A stretch of DNA of 64,000 bases from Caenorhabditis remanei. Taxonomy: Eukaryota; Nematoda; Chromadorea; Rhabditida; Rhabditidae. The notes below the pieces were generated by a model. That model was not told the origin of the DNA and ran no database searches. It saw nothing but the letters and a program-made list of their open reading frames with translations. Where the stretch lies: assembly GCF_010183535.1 (NCBI RefSeq), contig NC_071331.1:1364001-1428000 (forward strand), read 5' to 3'. Made by a program: the position numbers and the translations under genes. Within the stretch, counting starts at the first letter, position 1. The number at the start of each line of letters is the position of its first letter. Positions 34,112-46,006 of the stretch are shown here, piece by piece.

Positions 34112-36484
34112 ATTTTAATTAATTTCTTTTTGGGATTAAAGTAGTAAAATAGTGAGTTTATAGTAATTCTGGTGTATTCACTTTCAGTTTGTAGACGTCT
34201 GTTAAGAAGACAATCAAAATCAAATAACAAATTTCATAATGTATGGAAATGAGTACATGTGTCTAGTCAAGTTTCTGTTTCGAGTAGGTGAGAAAACTGG
34301 GTTGATTTCTCGAGTTTTATTGTCTGAAACTTTTATTCAGTTTTGAAAATTTTTTCAAGTAATCAAAGCTTGAACCATTCGTTTAAAAAAAACTCAGCTA
34401 AATTTTTTTTCATTTTGAGTGGCTTTTGTTATACAACCGAAAATTTACTCAATTCTAAAAACTTCTCCAAATTTTTAAAGCGCAATGGCACTTTTTTCAA
34501 TTCTCCGCTTTGAAAAACACATTTGAGGGTCCCCTTCTTTTTTCATTTTTAAAAGCTATCCAATAGGTTTTTTTGAAAAGCGGGTGCTCGAAGAACAGCA
34601 AGTATTTTGTAGACAAGACGAAAACTTAAGTTACTTATCAGTGGGACTGTTCACAAAGTAAAAACATTGGTTGTCTTATCAATTTCTCATACTATTATTT
34701 GTTATTACTGTCTCAAAACTTACTTGCCGCATAGAGACCTACATCAACTGGGATTTGACAATGTTTCTTATGAGTCTTTCGACAGAAGTGCTAACTTTCG
34801 AGAAGGCAATTTCGAGAAGGCTGTGTCATCGTCAAATTAAATCAATAACAATAACCAGAAGCAGTAAATTTACAAAATTCACTAAAAAAGCTGAAAAAAA
34901 TCGAAAAAAAGCAATTAAAGTTATTGTGCCATCAAGTGAGACTAAATATTTATCTCTTTTAAAATAATGATATACTTCATTTCGTCTGAAAATAATGCTG
35001 GATTAATAATGCAAACAGAAGCAGTACTTTTACAAAAACTGTATTAAGATGAAAAAAAAACCATTGTTTTAAAAACTTTTTTTTGAAACAAACCCAAGAA
35101 TAACTAAGGTCTTCTCAGATGATGGGAATTTCAAAAGTTATTTTTCTGACTTCAGACTATGTACTTGTAATCGAAATTGTTTGAATGGTAATCAAACAAA
35201 AAAGTTGAAATATTCTGTTTCTAGTTCTAATTATAGCGCGTGCGACACTGCTACGTACCAGTAGTGGAGTCAGTTCAGAAAATCAACTAACAGTATAACT
35301 TGAAAAAAAAAAACTCAATTCCACACGCTCAGCTAAATTTCTCTAGTTTACAACAAAACGGACCATTGAAAAACTTGTTGAACAAACGCAAGTAAGAGCC
35401 ACCTCGCTGTATTTATTGTCTAAACAACCAAGTTCACTTTTTTTCTTTTTTCAGACTTCGATATCTCTGAACCATTTTTTGGTTTTTGTTAATAGAGAGA
35501 GTAATTGAGAAATCAAGCGTCAAATTTCAGAAAACAATCAACTTCTAACAAGTTAGAGCTACAAAAATTGGTAATTGTTCACATACTCATCGCAGTTCTC
35601 AGCAGGAACAAGGTTTCAGAAACATCACTTCCTCTGCATTGATTTCTAAGCAAATAGTTTTTTTGAATAACATAGACATAGCATCTGGAAAACCCTTGGT
35701 TACATTCGACGGTATTTTGAAACACTATAATGTTTCAATCCTATGTACAGTGAGAGTGTTTTAAAATGTACTTTTTCTGGTTTTTTGTTTTTCATTTTCC
35801 TATGACAGCTGATGAATTTCAAGAGTTATGAAACGTATTTTTTGATATACACCGGTTCTCAATACTCCTAACTGTCCCTTTATTTATTCTAAACCCTTTC
35901 CTGAATCAAGATATCAATTGTTCGGTCATTCGTTAAAATAATTGACATGAAATTCCAGTGCATGTTTCAACAATCGTTTTTATCGTCGACTTTTCGAGTA
36001 ATCTCACTGTGGCATAGTTGTTATCACGGAAAATTTCTATACGACAAGGCAATATCTGTCATCACCTTGGTTGCATATGGCGATGTTTTGAAACACTATA
36101 TTTTTCAGAAAGCAATAATTTTTCAATCCTGGAATGAGAATGTTTGTAAATGTACTGCTTCAGGTTCCAGTTTTTATTTTTTATTTTCGTATCCGACGCT
36201 GATAAGTAAACAAAACAATGAACTTCTGCCTATGTACTGATTTTCAGATAAAGGAATGCGGTGTGCTCTTAGAGAGTAAAATGTCCGCAATGATATTGTA
36301 GGGTGATTGCTCATAAGTGGATATCAATAACACGCAACAGTGAAAAACCGATTCAGAAATTAGAAATTACCAGGTTATAAGAAATTTTTGCTTTGAGGGT
36401 TGCTTAATCTACTGTTCAGCTGGAAAAACCGTGTTTTCATGAAAATTTTGTGGATAAAAAATTCGAAAACTATTAGTTTAAAAC
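34112..36484. other. Non-coding, old dispersed duplications
   Basis: No supportable gene. 34330-34600 is a copy of repeat R. 34680-35300 resembles 10790-11260, and 35400-36180 resembles 15180-16000, in the same order, so a block of several kb was duplicated long ago. 36240-36420 is the 'aaggaatgcggtgtgctcttagag' repeat found upstream of the CAP-like copies. Confidence 0.45.
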
Positions 36485-36907
36485 TAGGCTTTCCATCCGG
36501 ACGGGCGTTTCTGCGGGCGGCCCTCGCCCGCCCGGGCGGCGACCCGCCCGTGCCCGCCCTAGCCCGCCCTAGGGAAGACTGGCGTGACAAAATGTTTCTC
36601 CGTAATTTATTTGTTTCATATTATCTAATCTAATTTTGTCAAAAAAACCAATCGCACTCTCTACTCAATAAAAAAAAGAAAAAAAAAGTTTTGCAGCAAA
36701 AAAGTTCGAACCCGGGAGTATCAAATTCAAAAACAAAGTTGTTAACCATTAGGCCAAACCTTCGCACAATGATGGCGAAGGGGAAGAGCGTGAAGAAAGG
36801 AGGGTGTCACGCAAAAAATTGTGGGGCGGCAGGGCCGCCTTAGGGCGGGTCGCCGCCCGCCCTAGGGCGGGTCGGGCGGGCATTTTGCCGCCCGGATGGA
36901 AAGCCTA
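36485..36907. mobile_element. hAT-type element, GCCCGCC word family, with internal tRNA-like box pair
   Basis: Termini TAGGCTTTCCATCCGG / CCGGATGGAAAGCCTA, with the perfect 8-bp TSD TTTAAAAC (36477-36484 and 36908-36915). GCCCGCC/GGCGGG words occupy both sub-terminal regions. The core carries a minus-strand A box/B box pair (see 36702-36756). There is no transposase coding. Confidence 0.88.
36702..36756 (-). pseudogene. tRNA-like A box/B box pair inside the hAT-type element
   Basis: The minus strand reads TGGCCTAATGG (36756-36746), a good Pol III A box. About 33 nt later comes CCCGGGTTCGAACTT (36716-36702), containing a near-consensus B box. No flanking acceptor stem is obvious. It may be an internal Pol III promoter derived from a tRNA or SINE. 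Confidence 0.5.
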
Positions 36908-37104
36908 TTTAAAACAATGCTTTGCTATGCACATCAATTTTTCTATTTACTTCACTGTTCATGGGAATCTTGAGACCGTATTCCTGCGATTCCAGCTGAA
37001 TCCAACATGTTCTCGCAATCGTTACTTTAGTGAACGACGCTTTAGTTTTTAGTAAAATCATAATTGCCCATTGATTTTCATCTTACATCTACTATTCACG
37101 TTAA

Positions 37105-37530
37105 ATTCTGATGACTTTTTTTCGAACAAAACGGATACATCCCACAAACTTTTGCCAGATATCTGTTCCTCGAAATCGAGAACATTTCAAAGAGATTTCA
37201 AAAGAATGCATTAATGTCTTTCCCAGTTTTTTAAAAGAAGATAGATCTATGTGTCTCTCGTGTTCCTTGGACTCTTTCCTTCTTTTTGGAACTCAATTCT
37301 CTTGCATTCTTTATGAGAAAAAAAGAGAGGAGAAAGCTCAATCATGTGGGGTCGACGCTGCAGTTCCGATGCACTATTTGTCAAAAAATGGCTCTAATTC
37401 GCGGAAAGGGGCGTGGCCTAGTCCTAGGGGACTCTCGATTACATTCGTTTAGTCGTTTTCGTTTTTTGTTCTTAGATTTCAGAACAATTTTTGCTGTTTC
37501 AAAATGTTGATAAGAAATACATTGAATAAT
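37105..37530 (+). repeat. Shared upstream block of CAP-like copy E
   Basis: Same block as 17790-18235, including TTTGCCAGATATCTGTTCCT and GCGGAAAGGGGCGTGGC. It ends about 85 bp before the ATG of copy E. Confidence 0.6.
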
Positions 37531-37615
37531 TCTTCACATTGTTGTTCTATGTGGGTGACGTTATCTCTTTCAGATTAAACCATCTTCTCAATTGTGTTTC
37601 TTCTCCGAAAAAATT

Positions 37616-38944
37616 ATGCTCAACTTCTCAATTCTCATCATGCTGCTGCTTACGGGTAAGAACTACCTCTATCCCTTAAAGTCCTTGGTTATCAAATTTT
37701 CAGTATCCACGATCTCCGCGTCACCAGCCGCCCTCCACACTGGGTTCCAACAAAAGAGCTTGGAGCACATCAACTCCTTCCGCAGTCGATTTGCGAATGC
37801 AGCTCAGATTGCTAACATGCAAAAAATGGTGAGTTTATGGCTGCCTATGGACTGTAATCCTCTATTTTTAGAGATATAATCGTACCTTGGAAGCCACAAT
37901 CCAGAATTATACTTCAAGCTGTGACCTTTTGGACGACATGGGGGATATGCCCACCTATGCTATTCTGGACAAAAACTTTATCGACAGTCACATTCGGCAG
38001 ACCGAAATACATCAAGATCATCTTGAGGTATACGAATATCATATTGAGATTCTCTTGGGACCGGATCGTACTGTGACTCATATTCTGCATCCATTGGCTA
38101 CCCAGGTCGGTTGCGCATTGATGGCTTCACCATGTAAATGGCCGAGAGGTCATGAGGAATGGCCGACAATCGGCAAGATTCAAACCATCTGCCTTGTCGG
38201 AGAAGTGTAAGTTTAGACAACTAAATTCTTACAACTGCTCTCTACCGAAATCTCCTAGATAAATGTCACATTTTCTCTGAGTTTCTCAACTGCGCACACA
38301 GTTTTCTTCGGTTTCAATAAAGCGCGGTTGTAAAAAGCGTGGACACTATTAAATTAATAATATACATTTTTCAGGGCCGCAATCGAAGGTAATGGGCGGA
38401 TCTACAGTACCGCCCAAAAGGTTATCAACTTTGGCTGTTTTCAGTAGAAAATGGCCAACTTTGAGAGTGTGTCATGGTAATACTGATTGTTCCACAAAGT
38501 AGATTTTTAATGAACTGTACAGAACAAAGGTAGATCTTCATTTTTGTAGTTGGCAACTTTTTTGTACGAGCACTTCCTAGAGAGTTATGGTCATTTTAAG
38601 ACGACATCTCAAAAATCGCACTATCTTTGCACTGAAATGGGTCGATTTGGGGGAGAAATTACTTTGTCGATACGTAACTTGCTAGGGAGTGTCCGTACAA
38701 AAAAGTTGTCAACTACAGAAATGAAGATCTACCTTTGTTCTGTATGATTCATCAAAAATCTACTTTGTGGAACAATCAATATTACCATGACACACTCTCA
38801 AAGTTGGTCATTTTCAACTGAAAACAGCCAAAGTTGATAACCTTTTGGGCGGTACTGTATGGAACGCCAGGATCGAAATGCTTGGAAGGGCAAGAAGATG
38901 GACTATGTGTTTCGAAGGACAGCTGTGTTTGCGATAATTTTTAA
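37616..38944 (+). pseudogene. CAP/SCP-like copy E, interrupted by a MITE in the last exon
   Basis: Exons 37616-37655 (signal peptide MLNFSILIMLLLTG), 37704-37828, 37872-38206 and 38375-38944. The first three are in frame with consensus splice sites. A TTTCAG acceptor lies 42 bp before the ATG. Exon 4 is split after GNGRI by a 453-bp element (38405-38857). Reading through it gives a TAG at 38445-38447, removing the Cys-rich tail GSKCLEGQEDGLC. Outside the insertion and its duplicated TA the exon is open to a TAA at 38942-38944 and has the 115-bp length of copy D's exon 4, so the insertion is the only visible lesion. AATAAA at 39052-39057. Likely a secreted CAP-like protein of about 204 residues before insertion. 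Confidence 0.75.
38405..38857. mobile_element. Palindromic MITE, TA target (Tc1/mariner type)
   Basis: Ends CAGTACCGCCCAAAAGG / CCTTTTGGGCGGTACTG. The arms are about 170 bp and nearly perfect around a 100-bp centre. TA is duplicated on both sides (38403-38404 and 38858-38859). No coding capacity. Confidence 0.92.
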
Positions 38945-39079
38945 TTTGAGTTGTACTGTTAACCTGAAAAACAAAAACATTGCTTTCTTTGCAGTCAGTT
39001 TTATTGTAATCTTCTCTGTTTCAAAAATATTTTAAGGGGTTTGAAGTTTTGAATAAACTTAGCCCATGAGAGAATTCAA

Positions 39080-39560
39080 ACTTATCTTGTGGCATCACGG
39101 ACTCCAGCAGCTGTCCTAAAAAAAAAGATGCAAAAAGTTCTAAAAGATGTGGTGCCGTTGGTTTTTTTGCACTTTTTGGGGGAGAAAAAAGAAGAATACT
39201 TAATCATGAAGGCTGGTTCTCTCTCTTCGAGCAGTCGCTTTTTGAAAAAAAAACTATTGGATTGCGTCGAGAAATGAAAAAAGAAGGGGAACCTCAAATG
39301 TATTTTTCAAAGCGGAGAATTGAAAAGAAGTGCCATTGCGCTTTAAAAATTTAGAGAAGTTTTTTGAATTGAGTAAATTTTCGATTGTATAACAAAAGCC
39401 ACTAAAAATGAAGAAAAAATTAGCTGAGTTTTTTTAAACGAATGGTTCAATTTGATTACTTGAAAAGTTTTTCAAAACTGAATAAAAGTTTCACACAATA
39501 CAACTCGAGAAATCAACCAAGTTTCCTCACCTACTCGAAACAGAAACTTGACTAAATACA
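39080..39560. repeat. Dispersed repeat R, inverted copy
   Basis: Reverse complement of 31100-31590 and related to 34330-34600 and 14300-14580. Open frames on either strand are not conserved between copies. Confidence 0.7.
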
Positions 39561-41579
39561 TGTACTCATTTCCATACTGTTGAAGATAATGAAGTAATCT
39601 TATTGAAACACTTAAATCTATATTCTATCAAAAGTTTCACAAAATGTAAGCCGTTTCAGCATTTTATCGTTTTTGAACCGGCTTATGGCAACTTCAATGA
39701 GTCCGAGTTTTCTTTAAAAATTTAGAAATGGGAAGTATTTCGTCCAAAAAGAATAAATCAATGCTCACCGTTTCAAAGGTATGTCACGTACATGTCAAAT
39801 ACTAGAAAACTTTAATTTGGATGTTTCCTCAATTAGGACAATTTTCATAATTAGTTGTCAGGTAGATCCAGCCGTGACACTTGTTTCTTATGCACAACCT
39901 AGTTTTCAGTTTCAAAGTTTAATAATATGCTAGATTTTAGTTTTAATTTCAGTAGCGAACTGGTATAAACGGCCAGAATGCACCGAATGGAATGATTTCT
40001 TTTTCAATTACCAAATCTAATGTGTTGAAAATGAAACAGAATTTTAGGAGTCCAGAATGACAGAACAAGGTTTTTTCATCGGTTTCACATTAGAGATATG
40101 AATTTTAATGTTGAAATCATTTCAGTCTGTACAGAATCCAACAAGTGTTACTTTCTTAAGACGACTTATCATTGCTCATATTGAACTTTCATGTTTCCGT
40201 AGAACTCATTATCAGAGCCCATTACCGTGTTAAATTTTTTAAACTCATTTTAATTGAATGATATATTATTGAATGATATATTGTTCTCTGTAAGACTCGA
40301 GCAACATCTGCCATAGAAACAGATTTTTATATTAGCGTCAGTCGTAGAAGCCCAATTTTTAAGTGTAGTTTATAGACGTTTATTATAGTTTTTTTCACAA
40401 CGCTCATTTGAGCACCTACAGTAACCCAGGAACCGGTAGGTGGGCATCAAAATTCTGTTTATGGGTTACCGAAGACCCTTAGTACATGCACACAAACTGG
40501 GTAAACACTACCTTACCTGTGGGCTCTAAGCCCCTACCTACAAGGGTGATGCTCGAGTCTTACCGAGAACACGTTATATGTATATATTTTCTGTTATTGC
40601 TCCTGCTTCTGAACCTCTCAATATATATACCGAAATTTGAAAGAACCAGTACTCCTTTCTTATTTATTGGTCTTGAAAGTTATCCTGTTTCCAGATTTTA
40701 TTTTAAAAACTTCCCTTTACCCCCTTTTTCCAATTCGTACAACTTTTACGAGAACGGAGACTTAAGTCTAATTTTAGCTGGAAACATCTTGCAGTTCATA
40801 AAGGACTGAACAAAACATCCTAATTGTTATAGTAATTAATAGTTTCATGAAAAAAAATGTAGTAGTCGTGCTTCAGTGTTCAAAATAATTTGTTTTTTTT
40901 AATGTTTCAATGGCATGATTGAATTTGTTAGCTTGTCTTTGAGTAGTTATAACTTACATTGATTTTTGTCATTGATTCAAGATCGTGTCTTAGAAGTCCA
41001 TTGAACCGTATCAACATCCTGAAACAGTCAGATAGTTCTTGGAAATTTTCTTGGTTGAGAAAACTTTTCGCCAAAAATGAAGAACTATACAGAAATAACA
41101 TTATTATGATACACTTCGGATGGTTTTCGAGAATGCAACATTGTTATTGTTTTACCTCTTCCCGTAACAATGAAACAGAAAGTCGTAAACTTTTTAAAAT
41201 ATTTAGCTTTTGATGGTTTCATTTTTAAGAAAAATGAAAAACTATAATAGTATTTTATGGGAATTTACAGTTTTAAAAATGCATCGAAAACCATAAAATT
41301 ACACGTTTTTCGATGCCAGAAGTGTATTCAGAAATGTGGAAAATATGAAAAACCAAAGTTTTAAAAACATTTTATTGTGTTATGGCGTACGGTATCAATA
41401 ATCATGTTCCTAACATCTCGGGGGCAACTTGATGAGGCGCAACTTGTTAAATGCACGACCCGGCAAGTTTACACTGTTCTGCTCAAAATCAGAGTTTGTG
41501 TCTGAATTTCACAGTTTCATCAACAAAATAAACTATGTATTATTGATATTTTTCATTACACTTGTTGAAAAAATTCTAT
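39561..41579. other. Non-coding stretch with one MITE
   Basis: No gene supported. A 107-codon open frame at 40486-40809 is partly inside the MITE at 40283-40570 and has no recognisable domain. Confidence 0.4.
40283..40570. mobile_element. Inverted-repeat element, 288 bp
   Basis: Ends GTTCTCTGTAAGACTCGAGC / GCTCGAGTCTTACCGAGAAC. The inverted repeats are about 22 bp with one mismatch. No clear TSD. Confidence 0.6.
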
Positions 41580-42470
41580 CTTGCTGTATGCATACTAGCC
41601 TACATCTAACACGGGAACTTTTGACAGTTATGTGAAACAGAAAAAATAACATAAATCAACATTTTCAATGGATGAGTTTTAAAAATCCTTTCAAAAAAAT
41701 TTCAATTATGTACTGTTACAGGTGTACTGTATTTCAATAAGTTACTTCTTGAAAATAGTTAGATTCTCAAAAAAACTGCTTCAAGAACAAGGGAAAAGTA
41801 GAATTTATCAAAATAAACTTAATCAGTTCGTCTTCGGCGAAGCAAGTATCTGAATTCTATTATGTAGAAGCTGATATGTGAAAGAAATTTATTGAAAATG
41901 CAAAAATGAATGTATCAATAATAAAGCCAGAGGGAAGAAGAGTTCTTAAAACAGAGAGGAAATCCGTTTTAGTCGACGAGAAACGCGATTATTGGTCCAT
42001 GTTAGATGTTTCTCAAGCGGTCCCCCGACTCAATTTGATAACTATAATAACTATGTATAAACAACTGAAAACAAACTTTATCAATAGAGAGAAGCTACCA
42101 CATAAAGTTAAAGTATAAGAATAAAGAATATTCTACAACTACGTATGATATTAATTTTTACATGAAGAAGAGAAAAAGATATCAAAATTGCAAAACAGTA
42201 AAAGTTATTTTGATAATGATAAATAGCTATCAACAAAACATACTCTCCACAAAAGCAAAGCATAAAACAATCTGTTCCAATGCTCTTCCCTTGATGCAAC
42301 AGCTGGTCGGAAAAGCTTCAAAGAAGGATATCCTTCCATTTGAATCGTTATCACTCCCTCCCCTTTTCATGAATCGAGATTAGATCTCCGATGTATCAAT
42401 TCAGAGCATGCGGAAAATGGGTGATTATGCGGGAAAATCTATAAAAGAGGAAGGAGTGTTGAAAAAAGTG
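41580..42470 (-). repeat. Inverted copy of the 50.7-51.8 kb unit
   Basis: Read on the minus strand this segment follows 50690-51790: first the conserved block (42413-42268), then text such as CATGGAGAGTGTGTTTTGTT-like sequence, and finally a tract ending near 41590 that matches 51750. It is diverged but colinear, so a segment of the bHLH locus was copied in inverse orientation. Confidence 0.6.
42268..42413 (-). promoter_or_regulatory. Conserved block U1 (inverted)
   Basis: One of seven copies of a block of about 150 bp. On the minus strand it contains GCATGCTCTGAATTGATACA, GAGATCTAATCTC-like text, CAAATGGA and GACCAGCTGTTGCATCAAGG. CAGCTG and CAAATG are E-box-type (CANNTG) sites. Confidence 0.5.
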
Positions 42471-42835
42471 CGATTTAATTTAATTTTCACAGACATATGA
42501 ACGTCCATGCTTTACTCAGTAAACGGGAGGTTATTTTGTGTCAGTTTTTGTTTCTAAAAAATAAATAGATATTAAACTTCTATGTGATAGATGTGAAGCA
42601 TCACCATTTGGAATAAAAGTATTTTTCTTGAAGTTTCGAACGAATTGGCAAAAACTACTGTTTCATAATTAATTAATGCCAAATACCTATTTTCAAATTT
42701 TTGATATGACGTTTATAGCCATTATGACTTTTATCATGTCGGCAACACACAATATTAATTTAAACTGATTCATTGAAAAAATATCTAATCATGGCCAACT
42801 TATACTTTTATTGCTAAGGTCATACAATTTCCCAG

Positions 42836-42969
42836 ATGCTAAATGTGCAATTTGATTGGGGCTCTAGATAATCTCCGTCCGATAATTACATATGCTCATG
42901 GTAGTTCTGTGATAAAATTATTCAGCAAGATTGCGACATTGCTCAAAGCAAAGAATCATATTTTTCTTG
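42836..42969 (+). pseudogene. bHLH exon 2 relic 1
   Basis: After a CCCAG acceptor the sequence aligns with exon 2 of the 52.4 kb bHLH gene. Recognisable pieces are ALDNLRPIITYAHGSSV and SKIATLLKAKNHI, with a broken start and a one-residue insertion. The donor has been replaced by a 26-bp tandem duplication (about 42966-43018). Confidence 0.75.
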
Positions 42970-43469
42970 TATGCAGATGTTTGTTTTTTTTTTCTTGTAT
43001 GCAGATGTTTGTTGTTTCAGTATCATTACAAAAGTACATCACAATCGGCTTTGTCAATAAAACACCACGAACTGTTCAAATTTTCGACTAAAATTTGCAT
43101 CGAATCTCAAAGTTTTTGCGAAAATGAATGGAATAGTTGAATTAGGTCACTAAAAGCACTAATTAGAATTTTCAAAAATTTATAAGTTTTAGATTGGGGT
43201 GCTAGACTCGTAGCTAGTCCGAAATAATGTTTCAAAATATCTGAATTTCAATTTCATCATAATTTTATGATGAGTACCAAATGCAACTTTTTATTGTTAG
43301 CGAGGAATATAATTGAAAACCTCATATATTTATTTTAAGGTTACTATTCGGTAAAAAATTAAGAAACTACCAACATTGTACCCACTCAACAGTTACCATA
43401 GAGCTAAAACAGGAAGAAAAACATCAAAATGGTCGAAATCTTGTTTCTGCGGCAAAATTAATGTTCACT

Positions 43470-43752
43470 TTCTCCCGATGTTCCTGATTTATACCACATT
43501 TTTTCTTCCTTCAATTCGCCCCGGAAGCACTTGTCACTTTGTATTATCAAATCTGCCATTCTCATTTTTCACTATTGACACCCCTCTCTTCTCCTTTTCT
43601 CCCCTTGTTTCTTTTGTCTTCTTCCTCTTATTCACTTTACCCTTCATCCTCCCTAGGGACCTCTGGAGGGGGATACTGTAGCAAATGAATATGTGAATGG
43701 GCGAAATTTTGTTTCAGATAGAAAAAAAGTGAGAAAGAAAAAGAAGCTGAAA
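43470..43752 (+). promoter_or_regulatory. Promoter-like block P, copy 1
   Basis: Near-duplicate of 52140-52400. It includes GGAAGCACTTGTCACTT, TATTATCAAATCTGCCATTC and a GGAGGGG(G)ATACTGTA motif, and ends directly at an exon-1-like ATGGAGAACATGAGCAG. CACTTG is an E-box-type site. Confidence 0.5.
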
Positions 43753-43806
43753 ATGGAGAACATGAGCAGTAAAATGTCGTTCACGTTCTTTTTCCTTCGG
43801 AATTGA
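43753..43806 (+). pseudogene. bHLH exon 1 relic
   Basis: MENMSSKMSF, then divergence to a TGA after 17 codons. The intact paralogue at 52402 continues into the basic region. With the exon 2 relic at 46007 it forms a second, dead bHLH copy whose intron 1 contains the palindromic TTAA element. Confidence 0.75.
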
Positions 43807-44030
43807 GAGAAGAGAAACGAATGCTCATAAATTAACTTTCTGTTGCAGTGACTTTATTTGTATTATTTGGAAAATAAGTCTTGTTCCTTTTTGTAATTCC
43901 CACAGAGGTAATAGAATTTTGCTATGAAACAAAGACTCCATTACAATTTAGCTACCTTTCTTTATCCTAACCTATCTCTAATTGCCACTTTCTGTGTAAA
44001 TTACTGATATGTTAATATTGAAACAGTTAA

Positions 44031-45807
44031 GAGGCACTATCTGTAAGAGTGAGAATGTTTGTGTTGGGCTTTGGCACAGTTGCAAAAAGTTGTTTCAATC
44101 CAAACTCTTCTTACAGCATATGTACCCCTATGGTAGTGATTTACAAAAAATATGTCACCAGTCCCCTATGACGTCATCATAGGAAAATATGCTCAATAAT
44201 CGACTTTTCACCCGAAAATTCATAAAAATTTTAATTTTCCAGATAACATCGGGAAACTTTCGTAACATGTTAGAAATGTTTTTGGCTACCTTTACACAAA
44301 TTTCCAGCCCCCCAGACACCCCAGAAACCGTTCAATTAAATTTCATTTTCATGTTTTTTCAACTTTTCTCGAAAATTCCCTCTAGAAGTCCTCAAATTTC
44401 AAATCGTATTCGTATTCCCCGCTAAAAGTTCTATTAGGTCCAATTGAAAACATCAAAAAGTAGGGGGACCATTTTGAGATATTTCGATTTTTTCAAAAAT
44501 GACATAAGGGTCCCCCCTTATGAAAACTTCATTTTTGAAAAAAATTTCAAAAAAAAATTAACTCCGAAAATAATTGGAATGTTGATAAAACCCATGAAAT
44601 AAATCACTCACAAAATATAAGATCTCAGAAATGTGTTTGAACGGATTCCGTTTTTTTGTTCATCCATTTTTTTCCAGTTTTTTCCCGTTTTTATCAATAA
44701 TTTGTACAGAAGTCCTCAAATTTTTAACGACATCCTACTTCCTCGCAAAATTTAACATATATTTCAATTGACATCATTAAAAAACAGGGGGACCATTTTG
44801 AGATTTTTCCATTTATTTCGAAATTCAGATAAGGGTCCCCCCTTATGAAAGAAAATTTTTATCAAAAAAATAATTCAACTTTTTTTTGATGCAATAGACG
44901 TTGAGAACATCGATAAAATATCGAAAACATTTCTTTATAGTTTGAACGTCTATTGCATCAAAAAAAAGTTGAATTATTTTTTTTAATAAAAATTTTCTTT
45001 CATAAGGGGGGACCCTTATCTGAATTTCGAAATAAATGGAAAAATCTCAAAATGGTCCCCCTGTTTTTTAATGATGTCAATTGAAATATATGTTAAATTT
45101 TGCAAGAAAATAGGATGTCGTTAAAAATTTGAGGACTTCTGTACAAATTATTGATAAAAACGGGAAAAAACTGGAAAAAATGGATGAACAAAAAAAACGG
45201 AATCCGTTCAAACACATTTCTGAGATCTTATATTTTGTGAGTGACTTATTTCATGGGTTTTATCAACATTCCAATTATTTTCGGAGTTAATTTTTTTTTG
45301 AAATTTTTTTCAAAAATGAAGTTTTCATAAGGGGGCACCCTTATGTGATTTTTGAAAAAATCGAAATATCTCAAAATGGTCCCCCTACTTTTTAATGTTT
45401 TTAATTGGACCTAATAAAACTTTTAGCGGGGAATACGAATACGATTTGAAATTTGAGGACTTCTAGAGGGAATTTTCGAGAAAAGTTGAAAAAACATGAA
45501 AATGAAATTTAATTGAACGGGTTCTGGGGTGTCTGGGGGGCTGGAAATTTGTGTAAAGGTAGCCAAAAACATTTCTAACATGTTACGAAAGTTTCCCGAT
45601 GTTATCTGGAAAATTAAAATTTTTATGAATTTTTGGGTGAAAAGTCGATTATTGAGCATATTTTCCTATGATGACGTCATAGGGGACTGGTGACATATTT
45701 TTTGTAAATCACTACCATAGGGGTACATATGCTGTAAGAAGAGTTTGGATTGAAACAACTTTTTGCAACTGTGCCAAGAGGAATCCTCATCTTACAGACA
45801 ACGCCTC
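44031..45807. mobile_element. 1.78 kb palindromic element with TTAA duplication (piggyBac type)
   Basis: The left and right halves are reverse complements over about 830 bp each with few mismatches, around a spacer of about 50 bp at 44900-44950. TTAA flanks both ends (44027-44030 and 45808-45811) with terminal GAGGC / GCCTC. The TTAA target suggests piggyBac-type mobilisation. The half-ORFs are mirror images and not genes. Confidence 0.9.
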
Positions 45808-46006
45808 TTAAAATGAATCTATCGAAAAACATTTCCCAGAAAATTTTCCCTTGAGATTTTTCGCAACCACTTTCCCCAAATTTCCAAGATAACTTTTTTC
45901 AAGGTCATACATTTTTATTACAAACTGTTTCATAGAAAAAATATCTAATCAATGACCAACTTACTTATACTACGTAGTATACTACGGGCATTTTTAAATT
46001 TCACAG

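Noticed and set aside
44189..45659. Two mirror-image 78-codon frames
   Set aside because: They are the same sequence in the two arms of the palindromic TTAA element.
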